A stretch of DNA of 17,400 nucleotides from Bordetella parapertussis (GTDB taxonomy: Bacteria > Pseudomonadota > Gammaproteobacteria > Burkholderiales > Burkholderiaceae_C): assembly GCA_945888535.1 (NCBI GenBank), contig CAMDAN010000047.1, forward strand, positions 1 through 17,400, given 5' to 3'. Positions 7,082 to 14,299 of the stretch are shown piece after piece (the stretch's first letter is position 1; every line of letters begins with the position of its first letter). The notes beneath the pieces are model-generated. The model saw only the letters and a list, made by a program, of their open reading frames with translations, searched no databases and was not told where the DNA came from. The position numbers were made by a program, and so were the translations under genes.

Positions 7082-8188
7082 TTAACGCGGGCCGTCGGCG
7101 GACCAAGCGGACCATTGGCGCTGCACCGATTGCATCGGCCCGGCCACGGGTTTGAGTTGTGCGAAGTGTTCGCCCACCAATTGGACGCGGGCTAAAACGG
7201 TTTGCGAGGCGACGCCGGCTTCAAGTACGCGTTGGGGAAATTTTTGCCCATCGGCCAACAACCATTCATCGCCCACCTTCACGCCAGCCACTGAGCCCAT
7301 GTTGATACGCACTTGCGTCCCCATGGCCTGGGTCACTTCAGCTTGCACCGGCTTGCAGGCCAGTGCGCTTTGTAGGGTTTGGGCGGCTGCTTTGACTTGT
7401 TGAGACAGCATCGCCATGGCGACGTCGCTAAGCTGTGGCGCACCCCAGTTGGAGTTTTTAGCGTCCAGTACCATCGGCAAAATCGACTGCGCCAAGGGTT
7501 TGCTTTGGTTGCGGGCGGTCAGGGTCATGCGCATCTGAACCACGCTTTGCTTGTCTTTTTTCTGTGCCATGAAAACACTGATTTGAATTTTCAAAGGAAT
7601 GTCATCGCCGCTGTTACCGAGTAAAGCCTGTTGGTAGGCTGAGCGAGAGTCTTCGTAGCTGCGGTCACTTAAACGCCATAACGCAGAGGTGACACTTGCA
7701 CGCTGCCATTCAGCGTTTAAAGCGGTTCGCAGCGCGTCAACCAGCGGCGCGTCATCGGCCGACCAAGGTCCGCCTGTATCGATCGTAAAAGAAATTACGT
7801 GTTGCAGGGTGCTTGCTGCAGCAACGCTACAGGCTTGTTTTTCAAGCGCGCTTTTGTTTTGTAATTCCAGCTTGGCATTGGGCTGGCCTTGGGCATCGGT
7901 GCCGTAAGCCAAAACGCGCACACCACGAATCTTCATGCCGTTGCGAAACGTACTGCTTTCTTGTAACACCCCTTTGGCATCAATCCATTGGGTCGATTGC
8001 ACTTGGGTGGGTTCTTCAAGGGCCGCTTGAACCAAGCTGCTGCGAATCGCAGCGAGCCGGTCTTCTAGGTTCAGTGTTTGAGCTGCCACGGATGAGCACC
8101 AGACGCTCGCCCATAGCGCCAAGGCCAGACCAGGCTTAGAAAAAGCAGGGGCAATGTCTTGCAGCAAGCGGCGCATTGGTGTTTGCAT
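7082..8188 (-). CDS. flgT: FlgT-like periplasmic flagellar ring protein
   Basis: The 368-residue product has a signal peptide ending SVAAQ near residue 36. It resembles the three-domain FlgT family. The N-terminal part includes LQESSTFRNGMKIRGVRVLA. The middle domain (about 130-265) is a TolB-N-like alpha/beta region (DDIPLKIQISVFMAQK, MRMTLTARNQ). The C-terminal domain (about 285-355) has RINMGSVAGVKVGDEWLL and LVGEHFAQLKPV, matching FlgT-C. In Vibrio, FlgT builds the H-ring around the LP ring and supports stator assembly. A strong contextual clue is the FlgP-type lipoprotein gene 8 bases upstream. Two possible ATGs (8188 and four codons later) both leave a usable signal peptide; the first has AAGG at good spacing. 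Overall similarity to Vibrio FlgT is modest. Confidence 0.78.
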   Translation of the reverse strand: MQTPMRRLLQDIAPAFSKPGLALALWASVWCSSVAAQTLNLEDRLAAIRSSLVQAALEEPTQVQSTQWIDAKGVLQESSTFRNGMKIRGVRVLAYGTDAQGQPNAKLELQNKSALEKQACSVAAASTLQHVISFTIDTGGPWSADDAPLVDALRTALNAEWQRASVTSALWRLSDRSYEDSRSAYQQALLGNSGDDIPLKIQISVFMAQKKDKQSVVQMRMTLTARNQSKPLAQSILPMVLDAKNSNWGAPQLSDVAMAMLSQQVKAAAQTLQSALACKPVQAEVTQAMGTQVRINMGSVAGVKVGDEWLLADGQKFPQRVLEAGVASQTVLARVQLVGEHFAQLKPVAGPMQSVQRQWSAWSADGPR

Positions 8189-8196
8189 CGGGGACC

Positions 8197-8679
8197 TTAT
8201 TTGGCTTTGGCGGTCAACTGGCCAAGGTACAACATGCGCAGGTCTTGCACCACCGCTTTGTCCAGTGACAAAGTGGTCTCGTAGGTGTCGTCGCCGGACG
8301 GGGTGATGCTGACCAAGGTCGCGCCGTAAATCACGCCTTCAACGCGGCTGCGAAAGGTGTCGTTTTGAACCACCATGTCGGCCACCGTCGCCGTGGCATC
8401 TAAGCGCAGGCCGTAAACCTGTTCAGTGAGCGAGCGGTAAGCGTCAAGCTTGGCGGCGCGAATCGCCAAAAGGCGTTGTTGCGCAGGGGTGCGGTGGTTT
8501 TGAATGCTGATCACGGCGTAGCCGGTCGCAGTCAGGCTTTCCCGCTTTTCAATCAACGGTAGCGATTGCGGCGTGGGGTTGGCAAAGATGTCGCTTGCTG
8601 CGGTTTGCAGTGGGGCCATTTGACAGGCGCTGAGCAAGCTCACAGCGATACCGAGGGTAAGAGGCAGTAGGGGATTCAT
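8197..8679 (-). CDS. flgP: FlgP-like LPP20-family outer-membrane lipoprotein
   Basis: The 160-residue product starts with a lipoprotein signal peptide with lipobox LLSAC, giving acylated Cys19. The mature protein contains ATGYAVISIQNHRTPAQQRL, RAAKLDAYRSLTEQVYGLRL and VEGVIYGATLVSI, the LPP20/FlgP pattern. FlgP forms the outer H-ring layer in Vibrio and the basal disk in Campylobacter, at the outer membrane around the flagellum. The ATG has a good AAGGA ribosome site 6 bases upstream. It is the first gene of the operon behind the sigma-28 promoter at 8706-8732, and the flgT-like gene starts 8 bases after its stop. Other LPP20 proteins exist, but flgT next door supports FlgP. Confidence 0.85.
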   Translation of the reverse strand: MNPLLPLTLGIAVSLLSACQMAPLQTAASDIFANPTPQSLPLIEKRESLTATGYAVISIQNHRTPAQQRLLAIRAAKLDAYRSLTEQVYGLRLDATATVADMVVQNDTFRSRVEGVIYGATLVSITPSGDDTYETTLSLDKAVVQDLRMLYLGQLTAKAK

Positions 8680-8705
8680 ACAGGATCCTTATGTAGACCT
8701 TTTGG

Positions 8706-8732
8706 GAATCGGTAGTAAGCCGCCAAACTTGA
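8706..8732 (-). promoter_or_regulatory. Sigma-28 (FliA) promoter of the flgP-flgT-lysM-fliK-fhlB operon
   Basis: On the minus strand TCAAGTTT, an 11-base spacer and ACCGATTC match the sigma-28 consensus (TAAAGTTT-N11-GCCGATAA) with the same spacing as the flgM promoter at 4376-4402. The predicted start site near 8699 leaves a leader of about 20 bases with a good ribosome site for flgP. It is a sequence prediction. Confidence 0.7.
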
Positions 8733-8810
8733 GCGCGGTTGAGCTAAATGTGGCCACTTTGCAAAAATATGAAAAAAACAGAGGTGTACTGTCCGAAAAT
8801 TGACACTCGC

Positions 8811-8819
8811 TGGTATTAT
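8811..8819 (+). promoter_or_regulatory. Possible extended -10 promoter for the sigma-54 activator gene
   Basis: TGGTATTAT fits an extended -10 element (TGn plus TATTAT, one mismatch to TATAAT) about 85 bases before the activator start. No good -35 hexamer lies at 16-18 bases; the nearby TTGACA (8800-8805) is too close to serve. The gap 8680-8903 otherwise holds the divergent sigma-28 promoter and no recognisable gene. Confidence 0.3.
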
Positions 8820-8903
8820 TAAACCTCAACGTTCGGTCTTCAAACGCCCAACGCCGCCCCACGACCCGTCGCAAAGTGTCTCTCTGAACCCCTAGTTTCT
8901 CCG

Positions 8904-10046
8904 ATGTCCAAAAATTCGTCCAATTTTGTAGGAGAAAGTGCGGCAATCAAAGCCATTCGGGAGCTGCTTCCGGTGGTAGCGGCCTCGAGCTCTACCGTTT
9001 TAATTACGGGTGAAAGCGGGACGGGCAAAGAAATTGTCGCGCGTTCGCTACACGACCTTTCGCACCGCGCCAGCGCCAACTTTGTTCCGATCAACTGCGC
9101 CGCGATCCCCAAAGACTTGATTGAAAGCGAATTATTTGGCCACCGCAAGGGGGCTTTTACGGGCGCGGTAACCGACCGGGTGGGGCGCTTTGAGTTGGCC
9201 CACAAGGGCTCAATTTTTCTGGATGAAATTGGCGATTTGCCGTTGGACTTGCAGGTCAAGTTGCTGCGGGTCTTGCAAGAGCGCATGGTGGACCCTGTTG
9301 GCAGCACCAAATCGGTGGCGGTTGATGTGCGTGTGATCGCTGCGACCCACCGCGATTTAGAGGCTGAAATTGCCGCAGGGCGGTTCCGTGAAGACTTGTA
9401 CTACCGCTTGAACGTATTGCCTTTGAATACGCCGCCCCTGCGCGACCGCTCTACGGACATTCCTTTGCTCTTGGGTTTTTTCGCCAAGCACCACGCAGCC
9501 ACCGGCGCCAAACCCATTAGCTTTGCCGACGATTTTTCCCAAGCCTTGCAGGCCTACCACTGGCCTGGCAATGTGCGTGAACTCTCCAATTTGATTGACC
9601 GTTTTAGCACCCTGTTTGCGGGCCAATGCCTGACCCTCAAAACCTTTTCGACAACCATGTTGCCTAAGGGCTTGGCAGTGTTTAAGGCGCAAGCGGCGAC
9701 CGAAGAAAAAGAGCCGGCCGAAATCAACGAGCCTTTGGGCTTGATGGAAACCGCGGCTTTGGATTCCCCAAGCAAGGGGGGTATTTTTGATGAGGGCGCG
9801 GACGAGCCCGAAGAGGATGCCGTTTTCTTGCCGGATACAAGCTCGCCGTCCTTGGCGCAAGGGTTGCCTATCTTGCCACCCGAGGGTTTGTCGCTCAAAC
9901 ACCGCATGGCCGAAATAGAGCGTGAATTTATATCCCAAGCACTGAGCCGAACCAAGGGCAACGTGTCGCAAACCGCCCGTTTACTCAACGTTCAGCGCAC
10001 CACGCTGATCGAAAAAATTCAAAAATTCGGCTTGCGTTCTATTTAA
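8904..10046 (+). CDS. FleQ/FlrA-type sigma-54 activator lacking a receiver domain
   Basis: The 380-residue product is an AAA+ bacterial enhancer-binding protein. It has Walker A GESGTGKE (36-43), the sigma-54 contact loop GAFTGA (83-88), Walker B IFLDEIGD (104-111) and HWPGNVREL (219-227). A Fis-type DNA-binding domain sits at the C-terminus (about 335-378: [20 protein letters not shown], then [18 protein letters not shown]). The RTTLIEK end is characteristic of FleQ/FlrA. The AAA+ domain starts at residue 8, so there is no N-terminal receiver or FleQ domain. An acidic, low-complexity linker (about 262-328) joins the AAA+ and DNA-binding parts. It probably activates the sigma-54 promoters at 2207-2222 and 3477-3492. 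The ATG has no clear ribosome site. The stop shares its TTAA with the stop of the convergent next gene. Confidence 0.85.
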   Translation: MSKNSSNFVGESAAIKAIRELLPVVAASSSTVLITGESGTGKEIVARSLHDLSHRASANFVPINCAAIPKDLIESELFGHRKGAFTGAVTDRVGRFELAHKGSIFLDEIGDLPLDLQVKLLRVLQERMVDPVGSTKSVAVDVRVIAATHRDLEAEIAAGRFREDLYYRLNVLPLNTPPLRDRSTDIPLLLGFFAKHHAATGAKPISFADDFSQALQAYHWPGNVRELSNLIDRFSTLFAGQCLTLKTFSTTMLPKGLAVFKAQAATEEKEPAEINEPLGLMETAALDSPSKGGIFDEGADEPEEDAVFLPDTSSPSLAQGLPILPPEGLSLKHRMAEIEREFISQALSRTKGNVSQTARLLNVQRTTLIEKIQKFGLRSI

Positions 10047-10987
10047 GGTGTTTGTGAGCCTTGGGGCTGGGTGCGGGGGTATTGCACCAAGTTTTCCTTG
10101 GGCTTCACCGGAGGCGCAACCATCACCGGTTTGGCGGCTGCCTCAACCGCTTTTTGCTGGCGCAGCATGGCTTCTACTTCTTTGCGAACTGCAGCTGTAT
10201 CGGTGCGAGGCGCCGCGGCAGCACGGGTTTGGCTTGAGAGTGCAGCAATCGCAGCGGCTTGGCTTTGCATTCGGGCGTCTAAGGCTTGCAAGAGTTTGGC
10301 CAAATCAGGCCCCTTGGTATCAGCAGCGGGTTTGATCAGCGCGTCAGAGGCCGATTGGGCCACCCGCATCACGTCTTCAAGCCGGGTTTCGTTTTTGAGT
10401 TGCTGGCTTGCCAAAAGATCTTGCTTAGCCGCCATGTCGCGTAAACGCTCACCCGTGTCGGTGAGGAGTTCAATCGATTCGTCCATGGCAACGACGCGTT
10501 TGCCAACGGCAAGTAGCATGGCGTCGGCTTGGCTGATACGGGTTTGCAGGCGCATCGACATAAAGCCAAACAGCCCCAAACCAATCATCATCAAAATTGC
10601 AAAAGCGGCCAGCACAACAATCCCGTAAATGCGCACGGAGGCATTGCTCTCCATCACGTGGTCTGCCGCGCTGTGTAAATCTGAGCCGGCCTTGGCCGCC
10701 AGACCCGCTGCGCGGTTCGAAAGCTCCGCTGCGTCGAGCAGCGTTGATTTCATGTCGGTGAGTTCGTGGTCATGCGGGGCGGCGTTCTCGTGGTGTTCTT
10801 CTCCGTCATGGGTCACTTCATGAGTCTCTTCATCGGTCAGGCTCTGCGTTTCTTCGTGGGTTTCCTGGTCGTGGGCACCCAAACCCGGGGCGCTAGCTTG
10901 GTCTTCGCTTGGGTAGGCAGGCGCGTCCAAAGGCGGCTCATCTGGGCCAGTGGATTGTGGGTTTGAATCGGTCATAAGTGGTACCAA
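10043..10987 (-). CDS. Unknown single-pass membrane protein with His/Glu-rich N-terminus and coiled coil
   Basis: I do not recognise this 314-residue protein. Residues 1-80 are acidic and Pro-rich, with a His/Glu cluster at about 39-77 ([29 protein letters not shown]) that could bind metal. One membrane segment lies at about 119-144 ([20 protein letters not shown]). The region 145-285 is Ala/Gln/Asp/Glu-rich and probably coiled coil. The C-terminus is Pro-rich. With no signal peptide, the likely topology is N-terminus in the cytoplasm and coiled coil in the periplasm. The TTG start at 10987 has AAGG 7 bases upstream, overlapping the previous stop; the ATG at 10975 is an alternative without a clear ribosome site. 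It lies 9 bases after the upstream small gene, as last gene of the fliM-flhB operon. Function unknown. Confidence 0.7.
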   Translation of the reverse strand: MVPLMTDSNPQSTGPDEPPLDAPAYPSEDQASAPGLGAHDQETHEETQSLTDEETHEVTHDGEEHHENAAPHDHELTDMKSTLLDAAELSNRAAGLAAKAGSDLHSAADHVMESNASVRIYGIVVLAAFAILMMIGLGLFGFMSMRLQTRISQADAMLLAVGKRVVAMDESIELLTDTGERLRDMAAKQDLLASQQLKNETRLEDVMRVAQSASDALIKPAADTKGPDLAKLLQALDARMQSQAAAIAALSSQTRAAAAPRTDTAAVRKEVEAMLRQQKAVEAAAKPVMVAPPVKPKENLVQYPRTQPQGSQTP

Positions 10988-10996
10988 AAATAGGCC

Positions 10997-11503
10997 TTAT
11001 TTGCGCCCAGGTTTTATTTGTGCGTTGAGTTCATTGAGCTGCTCGCGGATGGTGTCGTTTTCGATCTTGAGGTGAACAATCCGGGCTGGGAAGTTCATTT
11101 CCAGCATAGCAAGCCGCTCTTCTTCGATTGAATCGGCAGCTAAAGCTGCGGCTTGAGCCTCTGGGGAATTAAGTTTGCTGGTTTGGGTTTGAGAACGGCT
11201 TGAAGAAGTCCCCGTGCCGCTGACAAAAGAGCTGTTTTTTAGGCCGCCACTATTTTGTAGGCGAGCAGAGTTTTGACTGATTGACCTGTCCCCATTGGCG
11301 AATTTGTCTTTTTTTATGCCGCCGCTCGCACCACTTTCCATTTGATCTGAATGGGTATCTTCCACATTCACAAACTCATCGTCCGCCAAAACGCGGCGAA
11401 CATCGTCGCCAACTTTGGCTTTTTGGCTTCGCGCGACCGTGCTGCCCTCGGGCATGGCCACCTTAAAGGGTTCGCTTGACTTGATAAATGTAGGCTCACT
11501 CAC
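10997..11503 (-). CDS. Unknown small protein of the flagellar export operon
   Basis: This 168-residue protein matches no family I know. The N-terminal third is mixed and charged (EPTFIKSSEPFKVAMPEGST). The middle (about 75-115) is rich in Ser, Asn, Gln and Thr and probably disordered. The last 50 residues (SIEEERLAMLEM, HLKIENDTIREQLNELN) look like an amphipathic coiled coil. No signal peptide or membrane segment is visible. The start is a GTG that overlaps the stop of the SPOR gene (GTGA, 11500-11503), implying translational coupling. The predicted shape, a disordered body with a helical end, would suit a cytoplasmic adaptor or a secreted substrate of the export gate; this is speculation. 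Confidence 0.65.
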   Translation of the reverse strand: MSEPTFIKSSEPFKVAMPEGSTVARSQKAKVGDDVRRVLADDEFVNVEDTHSDQMESGASGGIKKDKFANGDRSISQNSARLQNSGGLKNSSFVSGTGTSSSRSQTQTSKLNSPEAQAAALAADSIEEERLAMLEMNFPARIVHLKIENDTIREQLNELNAQIKPGRK

Positions 11504-13131
11504 GGCTTGACCTCTTTACGTCGGTTAGCGGCTGCTTTGGCAGCCTCGGCACTTAATTGCTCTTTCATAGAGCGGGATGCGCGGACTTGCGACCCATCGG
11601 GAACAGAAGGCCGCGCCATAAACGTGTCAGCCTCGGCCATAGACACAAATGGACCTGAAACCACAGCGAAACGGGGGCTGGTTTGGTTGGGCATGTAGAG
11701 CGCAATAATGCGGGCGCGTTTTAAGGCCGGACGGCGCTTTAACCAAACGCCTGCATCCTGAAAACTTGCCAGCATGGCGTGTTGAACCACGTAACTGCCT
11801 TGCGGTAACTGTTCCACCCAGGCATGACCTGATTTGGTCTGGACACTCGGCCCAATAAAAACTTCTATTTCTTTTCCAGATTGTGTTGTGACGGCAGGAG
11901 GTGCCGGTGTGGGGGCTGGAGCCTGGGCATTTACTGGTGCAGGTTTGCGGCTGTCGGTCGAGCTGATAACCACCTCGTTAGCAGCTGGTAAGGGAACTAG
12001 GGCAGGCGCAGGCTTGGTTGCAGCCACCGTTGCGGCAGGGGGTTTAGGCGCAACGGGCGCAACCGGTGTCACGGTCGTTACTGGCGTCACTGGCGTAGCA
12101 GGTACTGCGGCTACTGGCGCCGAAGCGGCAGGGGTGATTGGAGCGGCTACAACGGGTGCAGTGACCACTTTAGGGGCAGAAGCCCCAGCAGCCGGGCTAC
12201 TTACCGCAGGCTGGGGTTTGGGCGCAATAAAGGGGTTGTCTCCCACCCGCAGTTTTTTCCAGATATTAGAAAGCTCAGAAGGCGAACTAAGGCCGCCATA
12301 AAGCAGGGCCACGGCAACGCTAGAGCTTGCCAAAAGTGCTGCCGCAACCCCAGCCCACTTGAGCCGGGTGGGCCATGGGCTGGGCCCTGAGGATGCGCTG
12401 TCTTCTTGGCTGCGCGAATCGTCATCGAACCCGTCGGTTGCGGCGGGGTCATAGGCGGCATTCAAAGCGCTTTGGGCGCGGGTTGCAGCTAACGCAGCCA
12501 AGGGTTTGGAAGGGGAATAGGGCTCGGACGCTGAAATTCTTTGGAGCAGGGAGCTGACCACCCCTTCGCGGCCTTGGGTGCGACCCATCTCGAGCATGGT
12601 GTCTTTTTGCTCCTGGGTAGGCGGCTCAATTTCCCAATTCAAGATGCGCCGCCCAAAGGCGCTGAGCAATTGTTGTTTTTTGCTGGCGGTGGTCAGCAGC
12701 ATGACCACCCGAATATTGGCGCCTGGAAAGTTTTGAACCAAACGGGCCAGCAGCTGAATTTCGTGGTCGGGCAGGGCCGAGGCGTCATGCACGATCCAAA
12801 TTTTTGGGTTGGCCACCCGGGCGGTGGCGTCTCGGGCGGAATCTACAGAGGTGCTGACCAGCACGTCGTTAAAACGCGCTAGCAAGGCCTCTGCGCTGGC
12901 GGGGAAATAAACCTCTAAAGTAATTTTGGGGGCGGTATCGCGCAGTCGCGCCACCAGCAGCTTGCCGTAATGGTCTAGCAGCGCGTCGTTGCTGCTGACC
13001 ATTGCCAAACTCATGCCGTCTTGGACTAAGGCGGCAACACAGCCTTCGAGGCGCAGGCGGTCTGCGTTGCGAAAGAATAAAGGAGGCAGATCGGTCAAAC
13101 CGCTGTCGCCACCGAAGGAGTTCAAGTTCAT
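11500..13131 (-). CDS. DamX-like membrane protein: degenerate AAA/ExeA-type domain plus SPOR domain
   Basis: The 543-residue protein has three parts. Residues about 20-200 resemble the ExeA/DamX ATPase-like domain: a Walker B-like strand PKIWIVHDASAL (109-120), then EIQLLARLVQNFPGANIRVV. The expected Walker A loop reads LAMVSSNDALLDHYGKLL (42-59), without GxxxxGK, so ATP binding is doubtful. One membrane segment lies at about 257-279. A long Ala/Pro/Val/Thr linker (about 300-415) leads to a C-terminal SPOR domain (about 437-525: WVEQLPQGSYVVQHAMLASF to FAVVSGPFVSMAEAD). SPOR domains bind denuded peptidoglycan, usually at division sites. Topology should be cytoplasmic N-domain and periplasmic SPOR. 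It overlaps flhB by 4 bases (ATGA, 13128-13131) and the next gene by 4 bases. Its role in the flagellar operon is unknown; links to pole or septum positioning are plausible. Confidence 0.8.
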   Translation of the reverse strand: MNLNSFGGDSGLTDLPPLFFRNADRLRLEGCVAALVQDGMSLAMVSSNDALLDHYGKLLVARLRDTAPKITLEVYFPASAEALLARFNDVLVSTSVDSARDATARVANPKIWIVHDASALPDHEIQLLARLVQNFPGANIRVVMLLTTASKKQQLLSAFGRRILNWEIEPPTQEQKDTMLEMGRTQGREGVVSSLLQRISASEPYSPSKPLAALAATRAQSALNAAYDPAATDGFDDDSRSQEDSASSGPSPWPTRLKWAGVAAALLASSSVAVALLYGGLSSPSELSNIWKKLRVGDNPFIAPKPQPAVSSPAAGASAPKVVTAPVVAAPITPAASAPVAAVPATPVTPVTTVTPVAPVAPKPPAATVAATKPAPALVPLPAANEVVISSTDSRKPAPVNAQAPAPTPAPPAVTTQSGKEIEVFIGPSVQTKSGHAWVEQLPQGSYVVQHAMLASFQDAGVWLKRRPALKRARIIALYMPNQTSPRFAVVSGPFVSMAEADTFMARPSVPDGSQVRASRSMKEQLSAEAAKAAANRRKEVKP

Positions 13132-14285
13132 GCGCTGGCCTCAGGAGAAAGGGGTTTTCCATTTGCATCGAACAGCATGGATGGCGGTATTTTAGGATTA
13201 GGCCGCTGCATCGGGTCAACCCCGGGGCGAACCTGCGCCAAGCTAAAGACATACGCAATCACTTGGGCCACGGCGAAGTACAAGGTTTCCGGGATCGGTT
13301 GGTCTACTTCGGTGGTGAAGTACAGGGCACGGGCGAGTTGCGGCGCGGCAAAAATTTCGATGGAATGGGTCCTGGCCTCTTCGCGAATCCGCGCGGCGAC
13401 AAAGTCTGCGCCTTTGGCTAGCATGATGGGCGCTCCGTCGGCAGTGGGGTCATAGGCCAACGCAATCGCAAAGTGTTCCGGGTTGGTAATGATGACGTCG
13501 GCTTCTTTGACTTTTTGCATCATGCGGGCCGTTGCCACTTCGCGCTGGCGACGGCGAATTTGCGCCTTCACTTCGGGGCGGCCTTCCATGTCTTTGTGTT
13601 CGTCGCGAATTTCTTGTTTGGTCATGCGCATGCGTTTCATGAACGCGTGGCGTTGGTAGGGCACGTCAATCATGGCGATAAACACCAAACTCAGGGTGAG
13701 CCAAAGGACCGATTCCAAAATCAACTTACCGGCCATAGCGAGCGCGGGCTCAAGCGCCATCGACCCCAGTGAGATGAGTTCTGCAAAGTGGTTGTTAATC
13801 AGCAAAAGCAAGACCGAGCCGATCAAAATGAATTTGGTAATGGACTTGAGCAACTCGATGGCTGCATTGGCACCAAACATTTTTTTAACACCCGATACCG
13901 GACTGAGTTTTGAGAAATTGGGAAGGATGGCTTTCAACGAAAACAGGAATCCGCCCGTAGAACCCGCAGCCAAAATCGCCACCACTGCGGTGACCAGCAT
14001 CAAGGGCAAAATCAACAAAAACCCATGGCCGATTTGTTCAAAAAAAATCGCTGGAAGCAAGAAGGGCGAATCTAAAGACTTGCGGTCGAAGGTGAATCCA
14101 GCGGCAAAGTACACCGCAATTTGGCGAAACCAGATGCCGCCCAAAGCCAAAAGCATCAAGACCGAGGTAATCATGACGGCCGCGGCAGGTAACTCCATGG
14201 AGCGAGCGACTTGGCCTTCCTCGCGGGCTTTGGAGAGCTTTCGCGAGGTGGGTTCTTCGGTGCGGTCAGCGCTGTCTTCAGCCAT
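13128..14285 (-). CDS. flhB: Flagellar type III export switch protein FlhB
   Basis: The 385-residue product begins MAEDSADRTEEPTSRKLSKA then REEGQVARS, the FlhB N-terminal signature. Four membrane segments follow in residues 30-210. The conserved cytoplasmic linker (about 210-260) leads to the cleavage region IITNPEHFAIAL at about 265-276. The domain ends with ETLYFAVAQVIAYVFSL and a Pro-rich tail. FlhB is part of the export gate and switches substrate class when FliK signals. The autocleavage motif is NPEH rather than the usual NPTH (codons at 13473-13484); Asn-Pro, where cleavage occurs, is kept. The ATG has GGTGA upstream. It sits 14 bases after fliR and overlaps the SPOR gene. Confidence 0.97.
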   Translation of the reverse strand: MAEDSADRTEEPTSRKLSKAREEGQVARSMELPAAAVMITSVLMLLALGGIWFRQIAVYFAAGFTFDRKSLDSPFLLPAIFFEQIGHGFLLILPLMLVTAVVAILAAGSTGGFLFSLKAILPNFSKLSPVSGVKKMFGANAAIELLKSITKFILIGSVLLLLINNHFAELISLGSMALEPALAMAGKLILESVLWLTLSLVFIAMIDVPYQRHAFMKRMRMTKQEIRDEHKDMEGRPEVKAQIRRRQREVATARMMQKVKEADVIITNPEHFAIALAYDPTADGAPIMLAKGADFVAARIREEARTHSIEIFAAPQLARALYFTTEVDQPIPETLYFAVAQVIAYVFSLAQVRPGVDPMQRPNPKIPPSMLFDANGKPLSPEASA

Positions 14286-14299
14286 GGTGGTTCACCGCC

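Noticed and set aside
8752..8765. TGGCC...TTGC as a third sigma-54 promoter in the divergent gap
   Set aside because: The GG and GC dinucleotides are about 9 bases apart instead of 12, so the spacing is wrong.
8800..8819. TTGACA followed by TATTAT as a housekeeping promoter
   Set aside because: The spacing between the two hexamers is only 8 bases, far below the usual 16-18. Only the extended -10 was kept, at low confidence.
9357..9971. Minus-strand frame of 204 codons inside the sigma-54 activator gene
   Set aside because: The plus strand encodes an intact AAA+ protein with all motifs; the antisense product is low in recognisable features.
12030..12150. Short repeat-like DNA (ACTGGCGTC/ACTGGCGTA units)
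   Set aside because: It encodes the Pro-Val-Thr-rich linker of the SPOR protein; units are irregular, so I do not call a separate repeat element.
11834..12301. Plus-strand Gly/Ala/Thr-rich frame opposite the SPOR protein linker
   Set aside because: It is the antisense reading of an Ala/Pro-rich linker, which always yields Gly/Ala-rich frames.
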